A DNA stretch of 64,000 nucleotides from Halorientalis salina (lineage in GTDB: Archaea > Halobacteriota > Halobacteria > Halobacteriales > Haloarculaceae). The notes under the pieces were generated by a model. That model did not search any database. It saw nothing but the letters and a program-made list of their open reading frames with translations, and was not told the origin of the DNA. The stretch's first letter is position 1. Every line of letters starts with the position of its first letter. The position numbers and the translations under genes are program-made. Of the stretch, positions 17,162-25,192 are shown in pieces. The stretch lies in NCBI RefSeq assembly GCF_005049285.1, contig NZ_SOSC01000003.1, positions 355,214 through 419,213 of the forward strand. Reading direction: 5' to 3'.

Positions 17162-18493
17162 ATGAAGCGAGCCAACCAGTTCAACGTTCGCCTCTGCTCT
17201 AAGAAAGAGCGGGAGGTGTTCAAACACTGGTTGGACGCTTCTGCAAGTCTCTGGAACGAGACAAACTACGCTCGCCGCCAAGCCTTCCTCGAAGACAAAA
17301 GCGTCTGGGACGTTGACACCGGCAAACTCGAAGGCAAATACAAAAACGTTCTCAGCAGTAGTGTCGCCCAGCAAATCATCCGGAAAAACTCGGAAGCGTG
17401 GCGCTCGTTCTTCTCCAGCAACGAAAAATACCATGCTGGAAAACTCGAAGACAAACCCAGCCCACCCGGTTACTGGGGTAACGAAGAAGACGGACGTGTC
17501 CTCCGTTCATACGTCCGAAAAGACCAGTACACCATCGAGTTCGGGGAGCGTTCCCGACTTGAAATCCCGATTGGTTCCGAGTTGAAAGACAAACTTGGGT
17601 TAAATCGGAACGAGCGCCTTCGTGTTGAAATCGCTGGCGACCCAAAATGGCATGGCGAGCAAAACCGGTTAGAACTCGTGTACGACGAAACCGCTGACAC
17701 GTTCAGGGCTTTCCAACCAGTCACCGTTGATGATTCTCGACTGGATTCACCACTGGCTTCGGAAGAAGCCGCTCTGGACGTTGGCGCGAACCACCTCGTC
17801 GCCTGCACAGTCTCGACCGGCACTCAATACCTGTACGAAGGGCGTGACCTGTTTGAACAGTTCCGTGAAACCACGGAACAAATCGCGGACTACCAGTCAC
17901 TCCTCGACAACCAGCGCGAGTCCAGCAAGCGCATCGACCGGTTATACCGGAAACGCACGAACTGGCGCAACCACGCCCAAGACAGTCTTGTTCGTGACCT
18001 CGTAGAACGCCTGTACAATGAAGGTGTTTCAACGTTGTACGTGGGCGACATCAAGGGCGTCCTCGATACACACTGGAAACCGCGTGTGAACGCGAAAACG
18101 CACAATTTCTGGGCGTTCAGACGGTTCATCGACCGCCTCGAAGACGTGTGCGAAGAGTACGGCATCACGGTTGCAGAAGAATCCGAGGCATGGACAAGTC
18201 AAGAGTGTCCGGCGTGTGGCGAGCGAGAAGATACAATCCGCCACGAGGATTCGTTAACGTGTCCATGTGGATTTGAAGGGCATGCTGACCTGGTAGCGTC
18301 GGCATCGTTCCTGAGACGGCAGACGAATGAAGTCGGGTCGATGGCACGGCCTGTGTACCTCAAGTGGAACAATCACGAATGGCGGGACCATCATAGCCCG
18401 CCCTCTCCGGTGGAGACAACAGCCAACGAGGAATACACAAACCAGAGTACCACGGAAAGGAATATCGCTCTCGGCGCGTCTCAGACTGACTGA
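17162..18493 (+). CDS. tnpB: TnpB RNA-guided nuclease family protein
   Basis: The product has 443 residues. An N-terminal helical (OrfB_IS605) region is followed by a split RuvC-like nuclease. RuvC-I is ALDVGANH. At RuvC-II the usual Glu-Asp-Leu is replaced by Gly-Asp-Ile (YVGDIKGV). A zinc ribbon CPACG...CPCG follows, with RuvC-III Asp in HADLVAS. TnpB proteins are transposon-encoded nucleases guided by an RNA from the element's right end. The missing Glu questions cleavage, though the adjacent Asp may substitute; related haloarchaeal proteins share this form as far as I recall. A C-terminal extension of about 60 polar residues follows. There is no tnpA partner nearby. Confidence 0.9.
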   Translation: MKRANQFNVRLCSKKEREVFKHWLDASASLWNETNYARRQAFLEDKSVWDVDTGKLEGKYKNVLSSSVAQQIIRKNSEAWRSFFSSNEKYHAGKLEDKPSPPGYWGNEEDGRVLRSYVRKDQYTIEFGERSRLEIPIGSELKDKLGLNRNERLRVEIAGDPKWHGEQNRLELVYDETADTFRAFQPVTVDDSRLDSPLASEEAALDVGANHLVACTVSTGTQYLYEGRDLFEQFRETTEQIADYQSLLDNQRESSKRIDRLYRKRTNWRNHAQDSLVRDLVERLYNEGVSTLYVGDIKGVLDTHWKPRVNAKTHNFWAFRRFIDRLEDVCEEYGITVAEESEAWTSQECPACGEREDTIRHEDSLTCPCGFEGHADLVASASFLRRQTNEVGSMARPVYLKWNNHEWRDHHSPPSPVETTANEEYTNQSTTERNIALGASQTD

Positions 18494-18537
18494 GACTCCC
18501 ACGAGAGGAATCCCACGAGTTCACTCGTGGGTGGATG
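18400..18537 (+). ncRNA. Candidate omega (right-end) RNA of the tnpB element
   Basis: By analogy with other TnpB systems, a guide RNA covers the 3' part of tnpB and the right-end hairpin (18512-18531) and runs into the flank. Its guide would then be the sequence directly after the element, the last codons of the downstream gene read antisense. The 5' limit is approximate. No promoter or terminator was identified. Confidence 0.4.
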
Positions 18538-18975
18538 TCAACCGTCCAGATCGCGGGCGATCGACGAGAGGCTCTCGCTGGGCGGTTCCGTCGCCTCGTA
18601 GATCGCTCGCTCGCCGGGTGCGCGCAGTCCGACGGTGTACCCCGACGTGACGACGTCCAGTAGTACCGAGTCACCGACGGCGACGCCGGTCGACCCGAGC
18701 CACTCGCCGAGGGCGTCCTCGCCGTCGCCGGGCGAGCGGGCCAGCGTCGGCGTTCGGTAGGCGCCCTTAAAGACAGGCGTGCCATCCAGATCGGTATCGA
18801 CGTGGCTGTGGTAAGTTCCCTCGTCGAAGACGAGTTCGACGATCTCGTCGGTCGGGACGGCATCGGCCGCGGCGTCGGGAACGACGACCTGTCGTCGGTC
18901 GGTCCGACCGACCCGTTCGACGGTCGCCCGGTAGGTATCGATGGCGTCGTGGTCGCTGGGGAGGCGCTCCGGCAC
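18538..18975 (-). CDS. Conserved haloarchaeal hypothetical protein downstream of eS6
   Basis: The product has 145 residues from a GTG that shares one base with the eS6 stop (TAGTG), so it is co-transcribed with the ribosomal gene. It is acidic and soluble, with beta-rich segments such as RRQVVVPDAAADAVPTDEIV and VGDSVLLDVVTSGYTVGL. From memory it belongs to a haloarchaeal DUF; I assign no function. The stop codon TGA is the first triplet after the tnpB element's right end. The insertion therefore sits exactly at the gene's 3' boundary and the last residues (ARDLDG) may or may not be the ancestral C-terminus. Confidence 0.8.
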   Translation of the reverse strand: MPERLPSDHDAIDTYRATVERVGRTDRRQVVVPDAAADAVPTDEIVELVFDEGTYHSHVDTDLDGTPVFKGAYRTPTLARSPGDGEDALGEWLGSTGVAVGDSVLLDVVTSGYTVGLRAPGERAIYEATEPPSESLSSIARDLDG

Positions 18976-19364
18976 TACTCCTCGTCGCCGCCGAGCAGGT
19001 CGTCGACGGACTGGGACCCGCGCTCGACGATCTTGGCGTTGATCTGGCGCGTGTCCTCGCTGACCTCGCGGCCGCGGACGGTCACGCGCTTGCGCTCGCC
19101 GTCACGCTTCGGGGTGTAGCCGGTGCCGCCGTCCATCAGGATGGCCTTGGTGGTCGGGCCGCGAACGTCGCTGCGCATCGGTCGGCCCGCGGTGTCGGAG
19201 CCGCCGGTCAGCTCCAGGGTGTAGCCGTCGAGGCCGACGGCGCCGCCGTCGACTTCCTCGCCGAGCGAGCGGCCGATAAAGCGGTTCGCGTCCTGTCCCT
19301 CTGCGTCGAGCTGGTGACTGTCGCCGGTCTCGGGGTCCGCGACGACGACGGTGAAATCTGCCAT
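18975..19364 (-). CDS. rps6e: Small-subunit ribosomal protein eS6
   Basis: The product has 129 residues, the archaeal eS6 length. The diagnostic stretch [14 protein letters not shown] is followed by [13 protein letters not shown] and [20 protein letters not shown]. It binds the 30S subunit. The start is the ATG reading [14 protein letters not shown]; the longer open frame upstream is discarded because a TATA box lies 26-33 bases before this ATG. It is followed without gap by the 145-residue conserved protein. Confidence 0.96.
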   Translation of the reverse strand: MADFTVVVADPETGDSHQLDAEGQDANRFIGRSLGEEVDGGAVGLDGYTLELTGGSDTAGRPMRSDVRGPTTKAILMDGGTGYTPKRDGERKRVTVRGREVSEDTRQINAKIVERGSQSVDDLLGGDEE

Positions 19365-19390
19365 TGGTGGACGAAAACAGTCCGTCCGCG

Positions 19391-19398
19391 ATAAAAAC
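19391..19398 (-). promoter_or_regulatory. TATA box of the eS6 operon
   Basis: The minus strand reads TTTTTATC, centred about 30 bases before the eS6 ATG. It fixes the start and implies a leaderless or near-leaderless mRNA. Confidence 0.6.
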
Positions 19399-19559
19399 CC
19401 TGTCGAAGCCAGTCCGCGTTCGAACCACCTCGGACCCGCGCCCCACACCGTCCCGCGGGACCGCCCCACGACCCCGAACGCTCGCAGACTGGCTACCATC
19501 GAACGACAATACGGCCCAGAGTTGAAAGTTGGAAAGTAATATAACACATTACCCATACG

Positions 19560-21362
19560 ATGGCAATAATGTTCGATAGCGGACCTGACAGCCGAGTCGT
19601 ACTGCTGGCGGTATCGCTGCTGTTGGTGCTCGCCGGCGGGGCACTCGGCTACTGGGGACACACGGCAGGGGGCGAGATCACGGTCAAAGACGTCCAGTTC
19701 GAGGGAACCAACGGGACGACGATGTCCGGGCACCTCTACGTCCCGGAGGGCGTCTCAGCCGAAGAGCCCGCACCTGGCGTGTTAGCGGTTCACGGATACA
19801 TCAACACGAAACAGGTACAGACACCGTTCGCGACCGAGTACGCTCGGCGGGGCTACGTGACCCTGGCGATTGACCAGACCGGTCACGGCGGCTCGGCACC
19901 GCCGGCCTTCGCCAACGCGTTCGGCGGCCCGGACGGGCTGGCGTATCTCCACTCCCGGGAGATCGTCCGGAACGACTCGGTCGCCATCACGGGGCACTCG
20001 ATGGGCGGCTGGGCGATCACGGCCGCCGCGGGAGTCCACCCGGAGAAATACACCGCGTCGCTTTACCAGGGGTCGGCCCCGGGACCGCTTCCGGGGCAGC
20101 CGGCGGTTCCGAACGGCACGGCACCGAACGGGAGTTACACCTACCCCCGGAACATGGGGGTCGTCTTCAGCGAGTACGACGAGTTCCACTGGCTGATGTG
20201 GCCCGGGTCGCCGGCCGCCGATGCCGTCTCGGACACCGAGAAGATGCAGACGATGTTCGGCACGAACGAGACGGTCGAGGAAGACCGCGTCTACGGGAAC
20301 GTCTCGGCGGGCTCGGCCCGCAAGCTGTACACGCCCGCGACGACCCACCCCGGCGACCACATCTCGACGGCCGCCGTCGGTGACTCCGTCGACTGGATCC
20401 AGCGGACGGTGCCGGGCGGGACCTCGATGGCGCCCTCGAACCAGGTGTGGTACTGGAAGGAGGTCGGGACCGCCCTCGCGCTCGTCGGTGGAATCCTCTT
20501 CCTGTTCCCGGCCGGCAGTCTCCTGCTGGGTCGGGACGCGTTCGAGGACACAACGGGTGACCGCGCCGAACCCGCGGCCGAGTCGGGTCTCGGGTGGTAC
20601 GCCAACGCCCTGCTGGCGGCCCTGCTGCCGGTGGTGACGTACTACCCCGCGATGGTCGTCGGTGACACGATGGTTCCGGCCACGCCGGTCTTCCCCCAGC
20701 AACTCACGAACGGCGTGGCCATCTGGGCGCTCGTGAACACGCTCATCACCGCTGCCCTCGTGGGTATCTGGCACTACCGCCGGGACGCCGAGGGAGACCC
20801 GCTGGCGCGCTACGGGCTGGACCGGGGTGACGGCTGGCGGTCGGTCGGCGAGGCGTTCGGCGTCGCGGCCGCGCTCGTCGGTGCGGTCTACCTCCTGGTC
20901 CTGGTCGTCGACGCGGTGTTCACCGTCGACTTCCGGATCTGGTTCGTCGCGCTCACGCCGATGTCGACCTGGCACGTGCCGGCGTTCCTGGCGTATCTGC
21001 CGATCTTCGTCCTCTTTTTCGTGGCGCTGGGCGTCCTCCTGCACGGTCGACTGCGGACGCCGGCGACGACGGCGTCGCTCCGGCGGGCGATGGCCACGAA
21101 CACGCTCGTCGTCGCCGGCGGCTTCCTGCTCCTGGTGGCCGTGCAGTACGTGCCGCTCGCGCTCGATAACGCGCTCTTGCTCCCGCAGTTGGCGCTGTAC
21201 GCCATCGTCTCGCTGTCGTTCGTGCCGGTGCTGGGCGTCGCCGCTGTCATCTCGACGTACTTCTATCGCCGGACCGGGCGCGTCTGGACGGGCGCGTTCG
21301 TCAACGCCCTGCTGGTCACCTGGTTCCTGGTGGCGGGCACCGCGACGCACGCGGCGTTGTAG
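19560..21362 (+). CDS. Membrane-anchored alpha/beta hydrolase with multi-span C-terminus
   Basis: The product has 600 residues. A signal anchor (residues about 12-30) leads to an extracytoplasmic alpha/beta-hydrolase domain with the nucleophile elbow GHSMGGWA near residue 146, oxyanion-region HGYINTK and a likely acid/His later (THPGDH). After residue 300 there are about seven hydrophobic segments separated by short loops. The substrate is unknown; such fusions are annotated as dienelactone-hydrolase-like or peptidase-like. A TATA-like TAATATAA near 19537 is only about 20 bases from this ATG. It would better fit the second in-frame ATG at 19569 (MFDSGPD), which may be the true start. Confidence 0.85.
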   Translation: MAIMFDSGPDSRVVLLAVSLLLVLAGGALGYWGHTAGGEITVKDVQFEGTNGTTMSGHLYVPEGVSAEEPAPGVLAVHGYINTKQVQTPFATEYARRGYVTLAIDQTGHGGSAPPAFANAFGGPDGLAYLHSREIVRNDSVAITGHSMGGWAITAAAGVHPEKYTASLYQGSAPGPLPGQPAVPNGTAPNGSYTYPRNMGVVFSEYDEFHWLMWPGSPAADAVSDTEKMQTMFGTNETVEEDRVYGNVSAGSARKLYTPATTHPGDHISTAAVGDSVDWIQRTVPGGTSMAPSNQVWYWKEVGTALALVGGILFLFPAGSLLLGRDAFEDTTGDRAEPAAESGLGWYANALLAALLPVVTYYPAMVVGDTMVPATPVFPQQLTNGVAIWALVNTLITAALVGIWHYRRDAEGDPLARYGLDRGDGWRSVGEAFGVAAALVGAVYLLVLVVDAVFTVDFRIWFVALTPMSTWHVPAFLAYLPIFVLFFVALGVLLHGRLRTPATTASLRRAMATNTLVVAGGFLLLVAVQYVPLALDNALLLPQLALYAIVSLSFVPVLGVAAVISTYFYRRTGRVWTGAFVNALLVTWFLVAGTATHAAL

Positions 21363-21431
21363 GCCGTCTGCACGCTTTCGGGAGCGCGAACGCTTCGAGA
21401 GGGTCAAGTGCGTTCGGCCCACAGTCGGAAT

Positions 21432-21713
21432 GTGGACAGCAAAGAGCTAGATCGTGCGCTGGCCGAGGCCTTCGAGGGGAGCGAGTCGGCCCGACGCGTC
21501 GTCGCCAGACAGGCCCGCGACCTGGCCGACGCCGGGAAGATCGAGGCGGAACTCGGGTTCGAGTTGACTCCAGAGCAGATCGTCTCGAACCTGAACGACG
21601 CCCCGGAGGACCACGACCTGGTCGAGCGGTGGAACTGGTGGCTCGACTCGCTGGAACTCTCCCACGGCGGCTACAACCGGTTCCGCGTCCGTCCCGACGC
21701 CGTGCAGGACTGA
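21432..21713 (+). CDS. Small conserved hypothetical protein
   Basis: The product has 93 residues from a GTG (VDSKELDRALAEAFEG). It is soluble, helical in the first half, and ends in an aromatic stretch (ERWNWWLDSLELSHGGYNRF). An in-frame start 8 codons upstream exists, but its extension (RSAHSRN) looks untranslated. It lies between the hydrolase and the kinase genes on the same strand and may be co-transcribed with the kinase 52 bases downstream. I do not recognise a function. Confidence 0.75.
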   Translation: MDSKELDRALAEAFEGSESARRVVARQARDLADAGKIEAELGFELTPEQIVSNLNDAPEDHDLVERWNWWLDSLELSHGGYNRFRVRPDAVQD

Positions 21714-21764
21714 CCGGAACCACCACGGCCTTCCGTCCGCCCGCCCTAGCCGATCCAATCACGG

Positions 21765-23573
21765 ATGGCGGAACCGTCCAGGGCCGCGGCTGGGACCGAC
21801 GAGACCACCGGGAGCGACGGGGCCGAACGCTGGATTCGGCTGCGCGTTGCCTGGCGGCTGCTCGTCGTCGTCTGGCGGTTCCTCCCGCTCGGCCTCGCGT
21901 ACGCCCGCGACAGACGCAGATATCTCCTCTTCGGGAGCGGTCGCACCGTCACACCCGAAACCCAGGTCGCGCGCGCCCAGCAGTTGCTCGACACGCTGGT
22001 CGCGCTCGGCCCGACGTTCATCAAGGTCGGCCAGATCCTCTCGACGCGGCCCGACGTACTGCCCGGCCCCTACATCGCCGTCCTCTCACAGCTTCAGGAC
22101 CGCGTGCCGCCGGCTGACTGGGCGGACGTGCGACCCGTCGTCGAATCGGACCTCGGCCCGGTCGAGGAGGTCTTCGACGCGTTCGACACCGAGCCGATCA
22201 GCGGCGCGAGTCTCGGGCAGGTCTACACCGCTCGGCTCGACGGCGAGCGCGTGGCGGTGAAGGTGCTCCGACCGGGGATCCGTCGGCGCGTCGAGGCGGA
22301 CCTGCGGGTGATCGATACGCTCACGCCCCTGTTGATCCGCGGTGCCGAACCCGGCCAGGCATTTACGCTGGAGAACCTGGCCGAGGAGTTCGCGGCGACC
22401 ATCCGCGAGGAGATGGACTACCGTCACGAGGCGCGGATGTTAGAGACCGTCCGCGAGAACTTCGCCGACGAGCCCGGGATTCGGATTCCCCGGGCCATCG
22501 ACTCACGTTCGGGCGACCGCGTCCTCACGATGGAGTACGTCGAGGGGACGAAGATCACCGACGTGGAGACGCTGGACGCGAAGGGGATCGACCGCGAGGC
22601 GCTGGTCGTCCGGCTGGAGGAGGCCTACATCGAGATGGTCCTCGAACACGGGATCTTCCACGCCGACCCGCACCCCGGCAACCTCGCGGTGCAGGACGAC
22701 GGCACCATCGTCTTCTACGACTTCGGGATCACCGGCAGCGTCAGCCCACGCTTACAGGAACAGATCTTCGAGTTCTACATCGCCATCGCCCGCGACGACA
22801 TCGACGGGATCATCGATGCGTTCGTCGGCATGGGCGCGCTCGACCCAACAGTCGACCGCGAACTGATGGGCGAGATGTTCGAGATCGTCCTGGAGAGCTT
22901 CCGCGGGCAGGACGTCGACCAGTACCGCGTCCAGCAACTCGTCGCGGACTTCCAGAAAGAACTGTACGAGTTCCCCCTGCGACTCCCCCAGGAACTGGCG
23001 CTCATCGTCCGCGTCACCACCGTCCTGGAGGGCGTCTGCCGGACGCTGGACCCCGAGTTCGACCTCATCGAACTCATCACCGAGTACGTCCAGGAGGAAG
23101 GATACGCCCAGCAGGGGGTCGAGCAGGCCCTCGGGCAGGCCCGCGAGGAGTTCGAAGCCCTCGCCCGAGCGCTGGTGACGACCGGCCCGAAACTCGACGG
23201 CGTTCTCGACAGGGCCAACCGCGACGACCTCACGGTACGCACGGACCTGCACGACGAGAACGACGTGGTCGACCAGTTGGCGAGGCAGGTTGTCCTCGGG
23301 TTCGGGTTCGTCGGGTCGGTGTTCGCCGCGCTGGTCCTGTTCGTCGGCGGCGACCGACCCGAGGCGGGCGTCGCCGGGGGCGCAGCCCTTCTCTGTCTCG
23401 GCCTGCTGGCCTGGTCGCTTCGCGAGCGGTCGGGCATCAGGGCCGAACCGCAGTTCACGCGGCAGAACCTCCGCCAGCGCGAGGACGAGGAGGGGACCGG
23501 CGGCTACGCGCAGGCCTACGGCGAGGTCAGTGACGGCGAGCGCAGTCAGCCACCGGCGACGGAGAACAGTTAA
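21765..23573 (+). CDS. ABC1/UbiB-family atypical protein kinase-like protein
   Basis: The product has 602 residues. The family-defining KxGQ motif is in FIKVGQILSTRPD (residue about 87). The Ala-rich nucleotide loop appears as SGASLGQVYTARL, the ATP-lysine in VAVKVLRP, catalytic HGIFHADPHPGN and metal-binding DFGITG. Two membrane helices close the protein (FGFGFVGSVFAALVLF and AGGAALLCLGLLAW). UbiB/COQ8 proteins bind ATP and support isoprenoid quinone metabolism; haloarchaea use menaquinones, so such a role is plausible. The Lys, Asp and Asn expected for ATP binding are all present. Confidence 0.92.
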   Translation: MAEPSRAAAGTDETTGSDGAERWIRLRVAWRLLVVVWRFLPLGLAYARDRRRYLLFGSGRTVTPETQVARAQQLLDTLVALGPTFIKVGQILSTRPDVLPGPYIAVLSQLQDRVPPADWADVRPVVESDLGPVEEVFDAFDTEPISGASLGQVYTARLDGERVAVKVLRPGIRRRVEADLRVIDTLTPLLIRGAEPGQAFTLENLAEEFAATIREEMDYRHEARMLETVRENFADEPGIRIPRAIDSRSGDRVLTMEYVEGTKITDVETLDAKGIDREALVVRLEEAYIEMVLEHGIFHADPHPGNLAVQDDGTIVFYDFGITGSVSPRLQEQIFEFYIAIARDDIDGIIDAFVGMGALDPTVDRELMGEMFEIVLESFRGQDVDQYRVQQLVADFQKELYEFPLRLPQELALIVRVTTVLEGVCRTLDPEFDLIELITEYVQEEGYAQQGVEQALGQAREEFEALARALVTTGPKLDGVLDRANRDDLTVRTDLHDENDVVDQLARQVVLGFGFVGSVFAALVLFVGGDRPEAGVAGGAALLCLGLLAWSLRERSGIRAEPQFTRQNLRQREDEEGTGGYAQAYGEVSDGERSQPPATENS

Positions 23574-23610
23574 ATGGATGAGTGCGTTACATCCGTTACG
23601 GAGCGTTACA
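23569..23610 (+). promoter_or_regulatory. Promoter and GTTAC-repeat operator of the candidate toxin-antitoxin pair
   Basis: A TATA-like GTTAAATGG spans the kinase stop codon. Three copies of (C/G)CGTTAC follow between it and the GTG start, beginning near 23584, 23593 and 23603, about one helical turn apart. The arrangement fits binding of the encoded winged-helix protein on one face of the DNA. Confidence 0.45.
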
Positions 23611-23613
23611 AGC

Positions 23614-23982
23614 GTGCCAGTGAATTTCGACGAGTATCGGACACGACAGGAAGAGACAGAACTGCCGTTCGACCCGGACACACACGCGTACCACATCCTG
23701 GGATTTCTCGGCAAACATCCCGACCGGGGCTACAAACCCGCCGAAATCGCAGCGGAGACGGATATCAAACCCGGTAGTGTCCGTGGGACACTCAAACGGC
23801 TGAAAGACCGCGGACTCGTCGAGCACGCCGAACCGTACTGGTCGTTTGGCGACGACGACAGGCTGGCTGCGCTGTCCGGGACGATGTTGAGCCTCAAAGC
23901 GATTGGCGACCGGTACGGCGACGACGAGTTCGAGGGTTGGGACGAGAACGCTGTCGATCCGCGTGAGATGCGTGACGAGTAG
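23614..23982 (+). CDS. Winged-helix DNA-binding protein, candidate antitoxin
   Basis: The product has 122 residues from a GTG (VPVNFDEYRTRQEETELPFD); a second GTG two codons later is equally possible. The winged helix lies at residues 25-75 (RGYKPAEIAAETDIKPGSVR, then LKRLKDRGLVEHAEPYW). The tail GWDENAVDPREMRDE is acidic and could neutralise a basic toxin. The open frame runs far upstream inside the kinase gene, which is not meaningful. It overlaps the next gene by 11 bases, a typical antitoxin-toxin arrangement. Confidence 0.75.
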   Translation: MPVNFDEYRTRQEETELPFDPDTHAYHILGFLGKHPDRGYKPAEIAAETDIKPGSVRGTLKRLKDRGLVEHAEPYWSFGDDDRLAALSGTMLSLKAIGDRYGDDEFEGWDENAVDPREMRDE

Positions 23983-24313
23983 CAAGCCGTTCCAGCGAGC
24001 CGACGTCGTGAAACACCCGGCACCGTTCAAGCAGTCACCGAAGCACCGCTTTTTCGTCGTTCTCAGCGATTCCACCCATCCGTTTCACGGTGAAGAATAC
24101 GCCGTCGCAGCACTCACGTCGAAAGAGAGACCGGAGGCGATCAAACTCGACGCGTCGGACTGGCGCTTCGGTGGGCCGTCCGGTGATAGCTACGCCTCAC
24201 CGTGGTACGTCTTCACGATCAAGCACGCTGATATCGTGAATGCACAGGGGAGCCTCACCGAACGAGCAACCGACAGAATCGCGAACGAGACGGCAACGTT
24301 TCTCGGCCTCTGA
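23972..24313 (+). CDS. PemK/MazF-like candidate toxin
   Basis: The product has 113 residues from a GTG inside the end of the winged-helix gene. The beginning FQRADVVKHPAPFKQSPKHR, continuing into FFVVLSD, resembles the first strands of the PemK/MazF fold (GDVV...RPVVVLS). YAVAALTSK and WYVFTIKHADIVNAQGSL match the later strands. MazF-type toxins are sequence-specific endoribonucleases. The match is by eye and the catalytic Arg/Thr cannot be assigned securely. Unlike most neighbours it is not strongly acidic, with many Lys/His, as expected for an RNA-binding protein. It ends a few bases before the convergent MoxR operon. Confidence 0.65.
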   Translation: MTSSKPFQRADVVKHPAPFKQSPKHRFFVVLSDSTHPFHGEEYAVAALTSKERPEAIKLDASDWRFGGPSGDSYASPWYVFTIKHADIVNAQGSLTERATDRIANETATFLGL

Positions 24314-24319
24314 ACATCG

Positions 24320-25192
24320 TTACTCCACCCAGACCTCGCCGAAGGAATCGAAAAAGTCAGTTCCGGTATCGACGGTGACGTAGCGGGCGGCCAGGCGGTC
24401 GGCGACGGCTTCGATCTCCTCGCGGTGGTCCTCGAACCGGTCGCGGTACTCGCGCTCGACGCGAGCGCCGAAGTACGTTCGAAGCCTGCTCCCGCGTTCG
24501 GGGTCCCGGAAGATGGTGTCACCCCGGGCCGGCGGGTCCCGCTCCTCGGGCGCGACGACGTGGGCCAGGATCAGGTCGTTGCGCGCGAGCGCGCCCAGTC
24601 CGGCCTCGATCTCCGTCGGATCTTCGAGGAAGTCGCTGACGACCAGGACCAGGGATTTGGAGTCGATGGTCGCGGCGTAGTCCTCGCAGGCGCGCTGGAA
24701 GTACGTCTCGGCGTCGGGATCGGTCTCGTTGAACACGTCGACCAGCCGGAGGACTTCGCCCTGTGAGGAACGGGCGCGGTCCAGGCGGTCGAAGGTTTCC
24801 GAAAGCAGCGACACCCGGAAGTCGTTGTGTTCGGCGGCGGCCAGCGACGCGAAGCCCAGGCCGAGTTTCGCCGCGTACTCGAACTTGTGGGGCGTGTTCG
24901 ACTCGGCCCGGTCGCCCCCGAAGTCCATCGACGCGCTGGCGTCGACCAGCACGTGGACGGTCAGGTCCCGTTCGGCCTCGAACTGCTTGATATACAGCTC
25001 CTCGGTGCGGGCGTACACCCGCCAGTCGACGAGTCGGGTGTCGTCGCCGGGCGTGTAGTTGCGGTGGTCGCTGAAGGTCAGCCCCTCGCCGACCTCGGTC
25101 GAGCGCTGTTGCCCCTGCTGGACGGTCTCGACGCGGCGCTGGAGGGAGGCGTCGTACCGCGCGAGTTCGTCCAGGAAGGCCGGTTCGATCAT
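24320..25192 (-). CDS. DUF58 / vWA-like protein, last gene of the MoxR operon
   Basis: The product has 290 residues. The DUF58 signature [18 protein letters not shown] is followed by the vWA-like MIDAS segment [12 protein letters not shown] near residue 88 and [14 protein letters not shown] near residue 180. DUF58 proteins are the constant partners of MoxR AAA+ ATPases and probably present or bind client proteins in a metal-dependent way. The start overlaps the moxR stop by 4 bases. There are no membrane segments. It is the sixth and last gene of the operon. Confidence 0.92.
   Translation of the reverse strand: MIEPAFLDELARYDASLQRRVETVQQGQQRSTEVGEGLTFSDHRNYTPGDDTRLVDWRVYARTEELYIKQFEAERDLTVHVLVDASASMDFGGDRAESNTPHKFEYAAKLGLGFASLAAAEHNDFRVSLLSETFDRLDRARSSQGEVLRLVDVFNETDPDAETYFQRACEDYAATIDSKSLVLVVSDFLEDPTEIEAGLGALARNDLILAHVVAPEERDPPARGDTIFRDPERGSRLRTYFGARVEREYRDRFEDHREEIEAVADRLAARYVTVDTGTDFFDSFGEVWVE

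Larger units (their letters stand above)
17061..18537 (+). mobile_element. IS1341-type (tnpB-only, IS200/IS605 group) element
   Basis: It contains tnpB with no tnpA. The right end is the typical haloarchaeal sub-terminal hairpin CCCACGAG-TTCA-CTCGTGGG (18512-18531) followed by TGGATG, then the stop codon of the next gene. The left boundary is not determined; it lies somewhere between the ISH3-like right repeat and the tnpB start, so the start given is a limit. IS605-group elements make no target duplication. Confidence 0.75.

Noticed and set aside
19782..21422. 546-codon minus-strand open frame opposite the membrane hydrolase
   Set aside because: Arg/His-rich, no motif, antisense to a gene with clear catalytic and membrane features.
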